A stretch of 64,000 nucleotides of DNA, from the NCBI RefSeq assembly GCF_017310645.1, contig NZ_JAFLRH010000009.1, positions 61,210 through 125,209 of the forward strand. The letters run 5' to 3'. The position numbers and the translations under genes were made by a program. This document shows positions 45,949 to 54,372 of the stretch, piece by piece (the first letter of the stretch is position 1; each line of letters opens with the position of its first letter). Source of the stretch: Paradesulfitobacterium ferrireducens (lineage in GTDB: Bacteria; Bacillota; Desulfitobacteriia; Desulfitobacteriales; Desulfitobacteriaceae). Under the pieces are notes generated by a model. That model was not told where the DNA came from and did not search any database. It saw only the letters and a list, made by a program, of their open reading frames with translations.

Positions 45949-46767
45949 ATGAAAAAGGTACGGGAAATTTTGAGGGAGGGCTTAGATCCCAGCTTGTTTG
46001 CCCAGACGGGAAGTGGAAAAGAAATTAAGACTGAAAGTGTCAAACACGCAGTTTGTCCGCTTTGTGAAGACCGGGGAATCATCTTAGAAGGCGATATTGC
46101 CAAACCTTGCCGCTGTATGCAGCAAAAAAAAGTGGAAAACCGCTTTCGTCATGCCCGCATGGCCCGCAGCCTCATGAACAGCCGTTTTGAGCACTTCCAT
46201 TTAGATTATTACGATTCCGGCTCCAACCCGGCCCATCGCCTCAATGCTCAGAAAGCCCGTTCAGCAGCGCTTGAATTTGTGGAAGGCTGTTTAGAAGGGG
46301 AAGATACGGGTTTAGGACTGCTGTTTACCGGTCCGGTCGGGTCGGGTAAGACTTTTCTTGCTGCCTGTATTGCCAATGCCTTAATCGAAAAGGATTTTAG
46401 AGTGCTTTTCTTGGTCGTTCCGGATTTGCTTGACGAATTGAGAGCAACCTTTAGCAACAAAGGAGAGCATAATGAAATGGATCTCCTGGATACAGCCCGT
46501 GAAATCCCTATTTTAGTGCTGGATGATTTAGGTGCCCATAATTATACGGAATGGACTCGAAACCGCTTGTATTCGATTATCAATTACCGTTTGAATGAAC
46601 AGCTGCCAACAGTGATCACGACCAATCTTAGTCTGGAGGAAATGGAAACCTATCTCGGAGACCGAACAACATCCAGACTGCTCCAAATGTCGAGAGTTTT
46701 TCGTCTGACATGCGACCAAGATATCCGCTTACGTAAATATCAAGAAAGGGAAGGACTGAATAAATAA
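45949..46767 (+). CDS. dnaI: Helicase loader DnaI/DnaC
   Basis: A 272-residue AAA+ protein that loads the replicative helicase. An N-terminal zinc knuckle (Cys36, 39, 54, 56), Walker A GPVGSGKTFL near 128 and Walker B ILVLDDLGAH near 187 are visible. Length and order fit the DnaI/IstB-type helicase loaders of Firmicutes. It follows dnaD by 17 bases and both are likely cotranscribed. Confidence 0.9.
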   Translation: MKKVREILREGLDPSLFAQTGSGKEIKTESVKHAVCPLCEDRGIILEGDIAKPCRCMQQKKVENRFRHARMARSLMNSRFEHFHLDYYDSGSNPAHRLNAQKARSAALEFVEGCLEGEDTGLGLLFTGPVGSGKTFLAACIANALIEKDFRVLFLVVPDLLDELRATFSNKGEHNEMDLLDTAREIPILVLDDLGAHNYTEWTRNRLYSIINYRLNEQLPTVITTNLSLEEMETYLGDRTTSRLLQMSRVFRLTCDQDIRLRKYQEREGLNK

Positions 46768-46850
46768 AAATTTACGCTAGTATGCATGTCCTTGGTGGGA
46801 CGTGCATATTGTTTTTTAGAATTAAATACCAAGGATATGGAGGTGTTAAT

Positions 46851-47423
46851 TTGGCTAAAGTGATTGCGATTAAACGCAAGTATTTCACAATTTTCTTAAG
46901 TGTTTTGGTCATCTTTGTCCTGAGCTTTGCCGCTGTTACGTTCTGGCAGACCATCCAAGCCAGTGCCGCTAAAAACAGTGTGGTCCCTGAGCTTAAGATG
47001 TTAAGCTTAACGGTTGAACCCTCATCCGTAGTTAAAGATATGACCTACGGAACGGTAACCTTAAAAGGATCACAAGTCATTCCGGCAAAAACATTTGATT
47101 TAATCGCTACCATTCAGAACACTACGGCGCAAAAGATGACGAATATCCCGATTGAGCTGGAAATTTCATTGATTGGGGATAATAAACAAAAGATCACGAA
47201 ACCGGGAAACCTTGATGCCCTGGAACCCGGTGCCACGGCCCGTATCGCTTTCCGTCAAATCAAAGCACTGGGTGACGCGGCAGGCAATAGTGCAACGGCA
47301 GGTCAACATATGATTGTGCTCCGTGTAAAACCGAACCCGGCCGGAGGAGTTACTCAGACATCGGAGGCTAGTTTTCGCTTTAATGTAGATTCAACAGTTA
47401 AACCCGCACCTAAAAAACAATAA
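46851..47423 (+). CDS. Membrane-anchored extracellular protein of unknown function
   Basis: A 190-residue protein with an N-terminal membrane anchor (IFLSVLVIFVLSFAAVTFW, about 12-30) and an extracellular beta-sandwich-like domain resembling FxLYD-type folds (TFDLIATIQNTTAQKM, DALEPGATARIAFRQIK). TTG at 46851 is the start because GGAGG lies eight bases upstream; the longer frame from 46782 has no ribosome site. A terminator follows. Confidence 0.6.
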   Translation: MAKVIAIKRKYFTIFLSVLVIFVLSFAAVTFWQTIQASAAKNSVVPELKMLSLTVEPSSVVKDMTYGTVTLKGSQVIPAKTFDLIATIQNTTAQKMTNIPIELEISLIGDNKQKITKPGNLDALEPGATARIAFRQIKALGDAAGNSATAGQHMIVLRVKPNPAGGVTQTSEASFRFNVDSTVKPAPKKQ

Positions 47424-47445
47424 ATTAGAGATCCTTAATACTTTT

Positions 47446-47472
47446 AGTGCTGCAATTTGTAGCACTTTTTTA
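47446..47472 (+). terminator. Rho-independent terminator
   Basis: AGTGCT (47446-47451) pairs with AGCACT (47461-47466), followed by a T-rich tail. It ends the 46851 gene. Confidence 0.75.
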
Positions 47473-47513
47473 TTTTATCCGATGGCTTAGCGCCCCTGGA
47501 TAAGTTCAACTAA

Positions 47514-47545
47514 ACTTCAGATGGGGTTAAAACCCCATCTGAAGT
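47514..47545. repeat. Perfect 15-bp inverted repeat with 2-bp spacer
   Basis: ACTTCAGATGGGGTT (47514-47528) and AACCCCATCTGAAGT (47531-47545) are perfect inverted copies. There is no U tract, so it is not a simple terminator. It sits about 43 bases upstream of the PHP gene start and could form a cruciform, a REP-like element or an operator. Confidence 0.75.
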
Positions 47546-47587
47546 AAGTTTCCTTTACCGGGTTATACTATGGGGCGAGGTGATTTT

Positions 47588-48316
47588 ATGGAAATACTGG
47601 TAGACTTGCATACGCATACGGTCGCCAGCGGACATGCCTATAGTACGATTAGCGAAAATGCACTGGCCGCCGCGCGCAGGGGACTTAAGCTTTTAGGTAT
47701 GACTGATCACGGGCCGAGCATGCCAGGGGCTCCCAACCTATATCATTTCGGGAATTTAGCAATACTCCCGGATGAGCTTTCCGGGGTTAAAATTTTAAAG
47801 GGTGTGGAGGCTAATATAACCAGCCATGAAGGGGAACTGGATCTTCCTTTGCGTTATTTGGCCCTGATGCAGCTCGTGCTCGTAGGAATGCATGTCATTT
47901 GTTATCCGGGAGGAACAGTTGAGGAAAATACCGAGGCTTATCTAAAAGCCATGAACAACCCTTTTTCTGATATGATGGTCCATCCGGGCCGGCCGGATTT
48001 TGAATTGGATTTGGAACGGATCGCTCATGCTTCAGCTTCGCTTGGGGTTCCGGTGGAAATAAACAATAGCTCTCTGGCACCACACAAAAAGGGGGCTTGG
48101 GATAATTGCACCCGCTTCGCGCGCTTTATGGCCCGCTATGGCGGTCCGGTCATCCTAGGCAGCGATGCCCATTTTTGGGATAGAGTCGGAGAATTTGCCT
48201 TGGCTTTAGAGTTAGTACACGAGGCGGGGATACCGGAGGGACAGATATTGAATACCTCCCCGGAGAGAGTTTTTGAATATTTAAAACGAAGGCACCAACA
48301 ACGGCCGGAAGTCTGA
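47588..48316 (+). CDS. PHP-domain phosphoesterase (YcdX-like)
   Basis: A 242-residue protein with the trinuclear metal site of PHP phosphatases: DLHTHTVASGH near 5-15, TDHGP near 43-47, GVEANI near 75, GMHVIC near 103, MVHPGRPDF near 128 and SDAHFWDRVG near 195. It matches the YcdX branch of PHP phosphatases. Substrate unknown. ATG at 47588 behind GCGAGGTGA. Confidence 0.85.
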   Translation: MEILVDLHTHTVASGHAYSTISENALAAARRGLKLLGMTDHGPSMPGAPNLYHFGNLAILPDELSGVKILKGVEANITSHEGELDLPLRYLALMQLVLVGMHVICYPGGTVEENTEAYLKAMNNPFSDMMVHPGRPDFELDLERIAHASASLGVPVEINNSSLAPHKKGAWDNCTRFARFMARYGGPVILGSDAHFWDRVGEFALALELVHEAGIPEGQILNTSPERVFEYLKRRHQQRPEV

Positions 48317-48389
48317 TTTGTTTACCGGGATTACTTAAGAACACCACAGCCGTCTAAACCCATATATTACCATAAAGAGGTGATGCTTT

Positions 48390-49055
48390 ATGGTGAGTCA
48401 GATTAATGCAGATACTGACCTTACCGCACTTAATCTGGCTCTTGGTATTTCCGCTCCGGTTAGTTCCGTACCCGGAAGTGCATCATTTTTCATGCTGCAG
48501 CCTCTTCTCACAGGAAAACTTTTCGGTGCGGCAGGGGTATTGATCGGGGCCCAGATTTTCTTAATCTTAGCTAAGTATATTTTTGGTTTAAAAACAGTTC
48601 CGCTGGCTGATCCGGCCAATCCCGACCGCCGAATCACGATGCCGTTAGGAGAGCTTCAAGCACTGCTTGGAACGATCGCAGCGAATACCTCAGATCCCCT
48701 GCAAACGCCGGCCTATTCCCAAGCCTTCGCTGGAGGAGGGGAGTTCATAATTCATCAAACCGCTGAGAACCCTGTCGTTGTAAGCATCATACTTTTTGCC
48801 CATTACTCTTCGGAACCGTACGCTCCGACGACCTGGTTCATCATCCCTATATTAACCTTTCCCGGATTGCGTGGTACCCTCCCCATCTTAATTCTTGAAA
48901 TTTTAAGTACAATTGCGGTACGGGCAGTCGTTCCGCCGCAAACCACCGGAGCCAAACCTTTAACTAAAGAGACCCCGCCTATACTTCCCAGGCTAAACCT
49001 AGCTCCAAGTGAACTTTTAAAGTTATTAGAAAGGCTCAGCCCCTATTTTAAATAA
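48390..49055 (+). CDS. Unknown membrane-associated protein
   Basis: A 221-residue protein without a family I recognise. It contains a hydrophobic segment near 30-65 (FGAAGVLIGAQIFLILAKYIFG) and another near 145-175 (TTWFIIPILTFPG), with a Pro-rich C-terminus. AAAGAGGTG lies before the ATG. Located between the PHP gene and the sigma-54 activator gene; the 128-base gap to the activator makes a separate unit likely. Confidence 0.55.
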   Translation: MVSQINADTDLTALNLALGISAPVSSVPGSASFFMLQPLLTGKLFGAAGVLIGAQIFLILAKYIFGLKTVPLADPANPDRRITMPLGELQALLGTIAANTSDPLQTPAYSQAFAGGGEFIIHQTAENPVVVSIILFAHYSSEPYAPTTWFIIPILTFPGLRGTLPILILEILSTIAVRAVVPPQTTGAKPLTKETPPILPRLNLAPSELLKLLERLSPYFK

Positions 49056-49110
49056 TTTTTCCAAAACTTATTAAATAGAGCAGGAAATCTAAACACCAAT
49101 GACGAATATT

Positions 49111-49121
49111 CTAATAATTAG
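49111..49121. promoter_or_regulatory. Palindrome upstream of the sigma-54 activator
   Basis: CTAATAATTAG is a perfect 11-bp palindrome 63 bases before the start. A weak candidate for an autoregulatory site. Confidence 0.3.
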
Positions 49122-49183
49122 TAAGAAGACTGATTGTGCTGCCTGATATCCGAAAAGTTTTTTGAGGTTAGGAGGTGTTAGAG

Positions 49184-50878
49184 TTGGCGCGCAAAGTAAA
49201 AGTTGGAATTATTGGGGCTGGAAGAGGGGGCTCCTCAATTTATAAGACCTTGCGCGGTATTGAACATGTTGAGATTGCCGTAGTTTGTGATAAATCTTTG
49301 GACGCCCCCGGCATAAAAATGGCTCAAGCGGATGGCATCTACACTTGCCAAACGATTGCGGAGTTTTGTCAAACGGACGGATTGGATTTAATGATTGAAG
49401 CGACAGGGGTAAAAGAGGTACAAGCGGAAATTGAGCAGCTGAAGCTCCCGTCTACTTCAGTTATGGAAGCAAAAAGTGCCAACCTCATGATGCATGTGAT
49501 CGAGGAAAAAGAGAAGTTGTCTGAGATGAAGCGCCTCAAAGGAGAGCTGGATGCCATTTTAAATTCCGTGCAAGAAGCGATTGAGGTAGCTGGAAATGAT
49601 GGTACGATTAAATACGTTAACCCGTCTTTTACCCGGGTTACCGGATTGTCCGCAACCCAGCGTATTGGACAAAACATTTTTGAGGTCTCTCCTAACGGAG
49701 CTCTGGCCCGGGCCTTGCGTACCCATGATCAAATTTTTGCCCACCGGTCCCGGGTCGGCGGGAGCGAAGCCGAGGTGATTTCCAATGCTTCCCCGATAGC
49801 GGTTGAAGGCAGAATGGAGGGGGCGGTGGTAGTCTTCCAACCTTTAACTGATATTTATAAGTTGATGGAACAATTGCAAGCTTCGAATCAGGTGATCGAT
49901 GACTTGCAAACGCGGATTAATCAAATTTCTACCAGTGCTTATACCTTTGACGATATTATCGGCAGTCATCCTGAGTTTGAAAAAGCTTTAGATCTGGCAC
50001 GCAAAGCTTCCAGGAGTAATTCCACCGTGTTAATCACCGGAGAGAGCGGTACGGGTAAAGAACTTTTTGCGCATGCAATCCACAGTGCCAGCCAGCGCTG
50101 GGACAAGCCGTTCATAAAAGTCAATTGTGCTGCCATTCCGGAAACCCTATTGGAAAGTGAATTTTTTGGTTATGAAAAAGGAGCGTTTACAGGGGCAGGT
50201 AAAACTAAGCTGGGAAAAATGGAACTGGCCCATGGGGGAACTATTTTTTTAGATGAGATTGGGGATATGAACCTGTACCTGCAAGCCAAGTTATTACGGG
50301 TCGTTCAGGATATGGAGTTTGAGCGGGTGGGTGGTACCCAAACCATCAAAGTGAATGTGCGGGTGATTGCCGCCACCAATCGCAACCTCAGGGAAATGGT
50401 GAAAAAAGGGGACTTCCGGGAAGACCTCTATTACCGCCTGAATGTGGTTGAGCTTCATTTACCACCCTTACGCAAGCACAAAGAAGATATTCCAGCCTAT
50501 GCCCAATCCTTAATCGTAAAGTTTAACCGTAAATTCGGCAAGAAAGTGGCCGGGCTTTCAGCTCAGGCTGAGCAGCTTCTAATGAACTATACTTGGCCGG
50601 GAAATGTTCGTGAGTTGCAAAATGTGATGGAACGGGCCATGGTTACCGTTGAAGAAGATATGATAACCAACCGGCATATTCTGAATCTAGTAGATACCCC
50701 GATTTCTAAACTGGGACGCGAATTTGAAGAATTGATTCCTTTGGATGAGATGGAGAAACGGATGATCCGCATTGCTTTGAACCGCTATGGAGAGTCTGTG
50801 GAAGGGAAAAAGAAAGCAGCCCAGGCTCTAAATATTTCTCTAGCAACACTCTATAATAAATTAAAGACACTCAGATAG
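49184..50878 (+). CDS. Sigma-54-dependent activator with Rossmann-like and PAS sensor domains
   Basis: A 564-residue enhancer-binding protein. Residues 1-115 form a dinucleotide-binding-like domain ([20 protein letters not shown] at 11-16; later DLMIEATG) resembling aspartate or homoserine dehydrogenases. A PAS domain follows near 120-220 ([20 protein letters not shown]). The AAA+ domain has Walker A GESGTGKE near 286 and the sigma-54 contact GAFTGA near 335, with Walker [12 protein letters not shown] near 355. A Fis-type helix-turn-helix ends the protein ([20 protein letters not shown]). No receiver domain is present, so control is by ligand rather than phosphorylation. TTG start behind AGGAGG. 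It lies directly upstream of a -24/-12 promoter. Confidence 0.92.
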   Translation: MARKVKVGIIGAGRGGSSIYKTLRGIEHVEIAVVCDKSLDAPGIKMAQADGIYTCQTIAEFCQTDGLDLMIEATGVKEVQAEIEQLKLPSTSVMEAKSANLMMHVIEEKEKLSEMKRLKGELDAILNSVQEAIEVAGNDGTIKYVNPSFTRVTGLSATQRIGQNIFEVSPNGALARALRTHDQIFAHRSRVGGSEAEVISNASPIAVEGRMEGAVVVFQPLTDIYKLMEQLQASNQVIDDLQTRINQISTSAYTFDDIIGSHPEFEKALDLARKASRSNSTVLITGESGTGKELFAHAIHSASQRWDKPFIKVNCAAIPETLLESEFFGYEKGAFTGAGKTKLGKMELAHGGTIFLDEIGDMNLYLQAKLLRVVQDMEFERVGGTQTIKVNVRVIAATNRNLREMVKKGDFREDLYYRLNVVELHLPPLRKHKEDIPAYAQSLIVKFNRKFGKKVAGLSAQAEQLLMNYTWPGNVRELQNVMERAMVTVEEDMITNRHILNLVDTPISKLGREFEELIPLDEMEKRMIRIALNRYGESVEGKKKAAQALNISLATLYNKLKTLR

Positions 50879-50939
50879 ACCGGTTCCTTAGATTACTTAT
50901 AAATAATAGAAATCCAAAATCTAAAAATTATAAGCATTA

Positions 50940-50958
50940 TCTTGACTGTTGTTCAAGA
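50940..50958 (+). promoter_or_regulatory. Candidate activator-binding dyad (UAS)
   Basis: TCTTGA (50940-50945) and TCAAGA (50953-50958) form a dyad around a 7-base spacer. It lies about 150 bases upstream of the -24 box, the usual distance for an enhancer-binding protein site. A second small palindrome (TATTCTCAGAATA, 51066-51078) lies closer. Confidence 0.45.
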
Positions 50959-51098
50959 CGATTCCCACAAAATATAAAGATTCAGTCGCGGAAGTTCGCT
51001 TATTATAATACCTTTAATCAGCTTTATACCCTTAGGTTGGCTGCTTTCAACCCTGAGCAGTTAAATATTCTCAGAATAATTTCTGCAAACCAAAAAAC

Positions 51099-51115
51099 TG
51101 GCACTAAAGTTGCAT
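51099..51115 (+). promoter_or_regulatory. Sigma-54 (-24/-12) promoter of the frd operon
   Basis: TGGCAC (51099-51104), five bases, then TTGCAT (51110-51115) matches the sigma-54 consensus TGGCAC-N5-TTGCW exactly. It lies 41 bases before the cytochrome b558 gene, and the gene immediately upstream encodes a sigma-54 activator. Confidence 0.92.
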
Positions 51116-51155
51116 ATTAACCAAATTAGGAAAAGATAAGAGAGGAGAGATTAGT

Positions 51156-51761
51156 TTGAGTACCAGACAAAGTCCTTATCATTTTTTAATTCGCCGCGTC
51201 CATTCTTTGCTTGGACTGCTGCCGATTGGAGTTTTTCTTGCGTTTCACATGGTTCTTAACCTTTCGGCGCGGGCGGGGGCTGAAACTTATAACAAAGTGA
51301 TTGAAACGATGCGTAATTTCCCCGGGATCTTTGTTATTGAACTTATTGTTATCTTTATTCCGATTGCTTTTCACGCAATTTACGGCTCCTGGGTCGTGTA
51401 TACCGGCCAGAGCAATGTATTGCGTTATCGCTATGCCCGTAACTGGTTTTACATCATTCAAAGAATATCCGGAATTTACACCGTAATTTTCGTCGTGACT
51501 CATGTTTATCTTCTAAGATTTGGAGAAGCAACGTTTGCTGCCTTGCAGCATTTTGTGAGTAATCCTGCCGGTCTCATCTTTTATGCGTTGGGCGTCGTTC
51601 TGGCAATATTTCATTTTGCCAACGGCTTATGGGCCTTTGCCATCACTTGGGGCTTAACCATCGGCCCCCGTTCTCAGCAAATATGGTCTTATGTGTGTGG
51701 GGGAATTTTTATTGTATTGTCTGTGGTCGGCTTGAGCGATTTAACGGCGTTTCTTAAATAA
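51156..51761 (+). CDS. Succinate dehydrogenase/fumarate reductase cytochrome b558 subunit
   Basis: A 201-residue membrane subunit with five hydrophobic helices, as in the B. subtilis SdhC family. Histidines in FLAFHMVLN, IAFHAIYGS, VTHVYLLR and AIFHFANGL are candidate ligands for two haems, one near each face of the membrane. It anchors the FrdA-FrdB dimer and exchanges electrons with menaquinone. TTG start behind GAGAGGAGAG. Confidence 0.92.
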   Translation: MSTRQSPYHFLIRRVHSLLGLLPIGVFLAFHMVLNLSARAGAETYNKVIETMRNFPGIFVIELIVIFIPIAFHAIYGSWVVYTGQSNVLRYRYARNWFYIIQRISGIYTVIFVVTHVYLLRFGEATFAALQHFVSNPAGLIFYALGVVLAIFHFANGLWAFAITWGLTIGPRSQQIWSYVCGGIFIVLSVVGLSDLTAFLK

Positions 51762-51780
51762 GGAGAGGAGGAGAGAAGCA

Positions 51781-53517
51781 ATGAGTAAAGTGATAATTGT
51801 CGGGGGCGGGCTGGCCGGTTTAATGGCTGCGATTAAAATTGCGGAAGCCGGTACCTCGGTTGATTTATTTTCCCTTGTCCCCGTGAAACGCTCGCATTCC
51901 GTCTGTGCGCAAGGAGGTATTAACGGCGCTGTTAATACCAAGGGAGAAGGAGATTCGACTTGGGAACATTTTGATGACAGTGTGTATGGCGGAGATTTTC
52001 TGGCCAATCAGCCTCCGGTGAAGGATATGTGTGATGCTGCTCCTGGAATTATTCATTTAATGGACCGCATGGGAGTGATGTTTAACCGGACGCCAGAAGG
52101 GTTGCTGGATTTTCGGCGCTTTGGAGGCACCAAACGTCATCGCACGGCCTTTGCCGGAGCAACGACCGGGCAGCAGCTGCTTTACGCTCTAGATGAGCAA
52201 GTGCGGCGTTTTGAAGTTGAAGGATTGGTTACAAAGTATGAAAGCTGGGAGTTCTTGTCCGCGGTCATTGAGGATGGGGTATGCCGGGGTATCGTCGCTC
52301 AGAATCTAAGGGATATGAGCATCCGTTCCTTCCCGGCAGACGCCGTCATTGTTGCCACCGGAGGACCGGGCATGATCTTTGGCAAGAGCACGAACTCAAC
52401 CATTAATACCGGCTCTGCCGCATCTGCTCTCTATCAGCAAGGTGTCAAATATGCCAACGGGGAATTCATTCAGATTCATCCCACCGCAATTCCCGGCGAA
52501 GATAAGCTCAGGCTCATGTCTGAATCGGCCCGCGGGGAAGGTGGACGCGTCTGGACATATAAGGAAGGAAAACCTTGGTACTTCCTGGAGGAGATGTATC
52601 CAGCCTATGGTAATCTCGTACCGCGGGATATTGCGACCCGTGCGATTTACCATGTGGTATTTGACCTCGGCTTAGGGATAAACGGGGAAAACATGGTTTA
52701 TTTGGACCTTTCCCATAAAGACCCGGAAGAATTGCAAATTAAATTAGGCGGTATTCTTGAGATCTATGAGAAGTTTGTCGGAGATGATCCCAAGAAAGTT
52801 CCCATGCGCATTTTCCCTGCGGTTCACTATTCAATGGGCGGGCTGTGGGTAGATTATGATCAAATGACTAATATCCCAGGACTCTTTGCTGCCGGAGAAT
52901 GTGAATACCAGTATCATGGAGGCAACCGCCTGGGAGCCAATTCCCTGCTGTCAGCGATCTACGGGGGAATGGTGGCAGGACCGAAATCCCTTGAATACAT
53001 TCAAAAGAATAAGTTAAAAACTCCATCCGGTACTGAACCGGCCTTTACCCTCGAGCAAAAACTGCAAGAAGAAAAGTGGGCGCGCATCCTTAACATGAAA
53101 GGAACGGAGAACGCTTACCTCTTGCATCAAGAGCTCGGGGAGATCATGACAGAAAATGTCACCGTCATCCGTTATAACGACAAGTTAGAGGCAACTGACA
53201 AGAAAATTCAAGAGTTGATGCAGCGTTGGCAAAATATCGGGCTCGATGACCAAGTGACCTGGAGTTCGCAAAACGCCACCTTCATCCGGCACTTATGGAA
53301 CATGATGGAACTGGCGCGCGTGATTACACTCGGCGCTTTGCGCCGCAACGAAAGCCGCGGTGCTCACTATAAACCGGAATTTCCGGAGCGTGATGATGAG
53401 AATTGGCTCAAAACCACTTTGGCGACTTGGACACCAGGCGGGCCGGAATTCAGCTATGAGCCGGTCGACGTTTCTTTGATACCGCCGCGGCCCCGCCGCT
53501 ATGACATCGATAAGTAA
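51781..53517 (+). CDS. frdA: Fumarate reductase/succinate dehydrogenase flavoprotein subunit
   Basis: A 578-residue FAD enzyme interconverting fumarate and succinate. The dinucleotide loop VGGGLAGLMA is at 7-16. HSVCAQGGING at 39-49 includes the histidine that covalently holds FAD. FIQIHPTAIPG and SESARGEGG near 235-260 are the substrate and catalytic-arginine loops. Length matches the type-B enzymes of B. subtilis and relatives. In a menaquinone organism it can run as fumarate reductase; direction cannot be read from sequence. Confidence 0.94.
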   Translation: MSKVIIVGGGLAGLMAAIKIAEAGTSVDLFSLVPVKRSHSVCAQGGINGAVNTKGEGDSTWEHFDDSVYGGDFLANQPPVKDMCDAAPGIIHLMDRMGVMFNRTPEGLLDFRRFGGTKRHRTAFAGATTGQQLLYALDEQVRRFEVEGLVTKYESWEFLSAVIEDGVCRGIVAQNLRDMSIRSFPADAVIVATGGPGMIFGKSTNSTINTGSAASALYQQGVKYANGEFIQIHPTAIPGEDKLRLMSESARGEGGRVWTYKEGKPWYFLEEMYPAYGNLVPRDIATRAIYHVVFDLGLGINGENMVYLDLSHKDPEELQIKLGGILEIYEKFVGDDPKKVPMRIFPAVHYSMGGLWVDYDQMTNIPGLFAAGECEYQYHGGNRLGANSLLSAIYGGMVAGPKSLEYIQKNKLKTPSGTEPAFTLEQKLQEEKWARILNMKGTENAYLLHQELGEIMTENVTVIRYNDKLEATDKKIQELMQRWQNIGLDDQVTWSSQNATFIRHLWNMMELARVITLGALRRNESRGAHYKPEFPERDDENWLKTTLATWTPGGPEFSYEPVDVSLIPPRPRRYDIDK

Positions 53518-53544
53518 AAGATAGATAGCAAGGAGGGAGAAGAA

Positions 53545-54297
53545 ATGGCCGATCAAAAAATGATTCGCTTAAAAATACGCCGTCAAGATGGTCCGGATAA
53601 GGCGGCACGCTGGGAAGAATTTGAGGTGCCCTACCGGGCCAAGATGAATATTATTTCCTGCTTAATGGATATTCAGAAAAACCCGGTCAATGCTCAAGGT
53701 GAGCGTACCTCTCCGGTCGTCTGGGAGTGCAACTGCCTGGAGGAGGTGTGCGGTGCCTGCACGATGAATATTAACGGTCAGTCACGCCAGGCTTGCTCCG
53801 CTTTGGTCGATCAGTTGGAGCAGCCGATCGTGCTCGAACCTTTAACTAAGTTTCCCTTGGTTCGGGATCTGATGGTAGACCGGCAGATTATGTTTGACAA
53901 CCTTAAAAAAGTGAGAGCCTGGATTCCGATTGACGGGACGTATAACTTAGGCCCCGGTCCGCGTATGGCTGAGGTGAAGAGACAGTGGGCTTATGAACTT
54001 TCAAAGTGCATGACCTGCGGGTGCTGCATGGAAGCTTGCCCCCAGGTGAATTCCCGTTCCAAATTCATCGGACCGGCCGCCATTTCGCAAGTGCGCTTGT
54101 TTAATACGCATCCCACCGGGGAAATGAACAAACATGAGCGGCTGGAGGCTCTGCTGGACGATGGAGGAATCACGGACTGCGGCAATGCTCAAAACTGTGT
54201 CAGGGCTTGTCCGAAGGGTATTCCGCTTACCACCGGCATTGCTGATCTGAACCGTGAAACCAATAAGTACGCTCTTGACCGCTGGCTGAGGAAGTAG
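53545..54297 (+). CDS. frdB: Fumarate reductase/succinate dehydrogenase iron-sulfur subunit
   Basis: A 250-residue subunit that links FAD to haem. The [2Fe-2S] ligands are in CNCLEEVCGAC (Cys64, 69, 72) plus Cys84; the [4Fe-4S] motif is CMTCGCCMEACP near 155-166; the [3Fe-4S] motif lies in CGNAQNCVRACPKGIPL near 212-228. AAGGAGGGAG precedes the ATG. Confidence 0.94.
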   Translation: MADQKMIRLKIRRQDGPDKAARWEEFEVPYRAKMNIISCLMDIQKNPVNAQGERTSPVVWECNCLEEVCGACTMNINGQSRQACSALVDQLEQPIVLEPLTKFPLVRDLMVDRQIMFDNLKKVRAWIPIDGTYNLGPGPRMAEVKRQWAYELSKCMTCGCCMEACPQVNSRSKFIGPAAISQVRLFNTHPTGEMNKHERLEALLDDGGITDCGNAQNCVRACPKGIPLTTGIADLNRETNKYALDRWLRK

Positions 54298-54372
54298 AAT
54301 GCTATGGACTATGGTCTTGTTCAAAATGGCATACTTGCCTAAATCAATAATTTAAGAAAGGCGGGATTAGTT

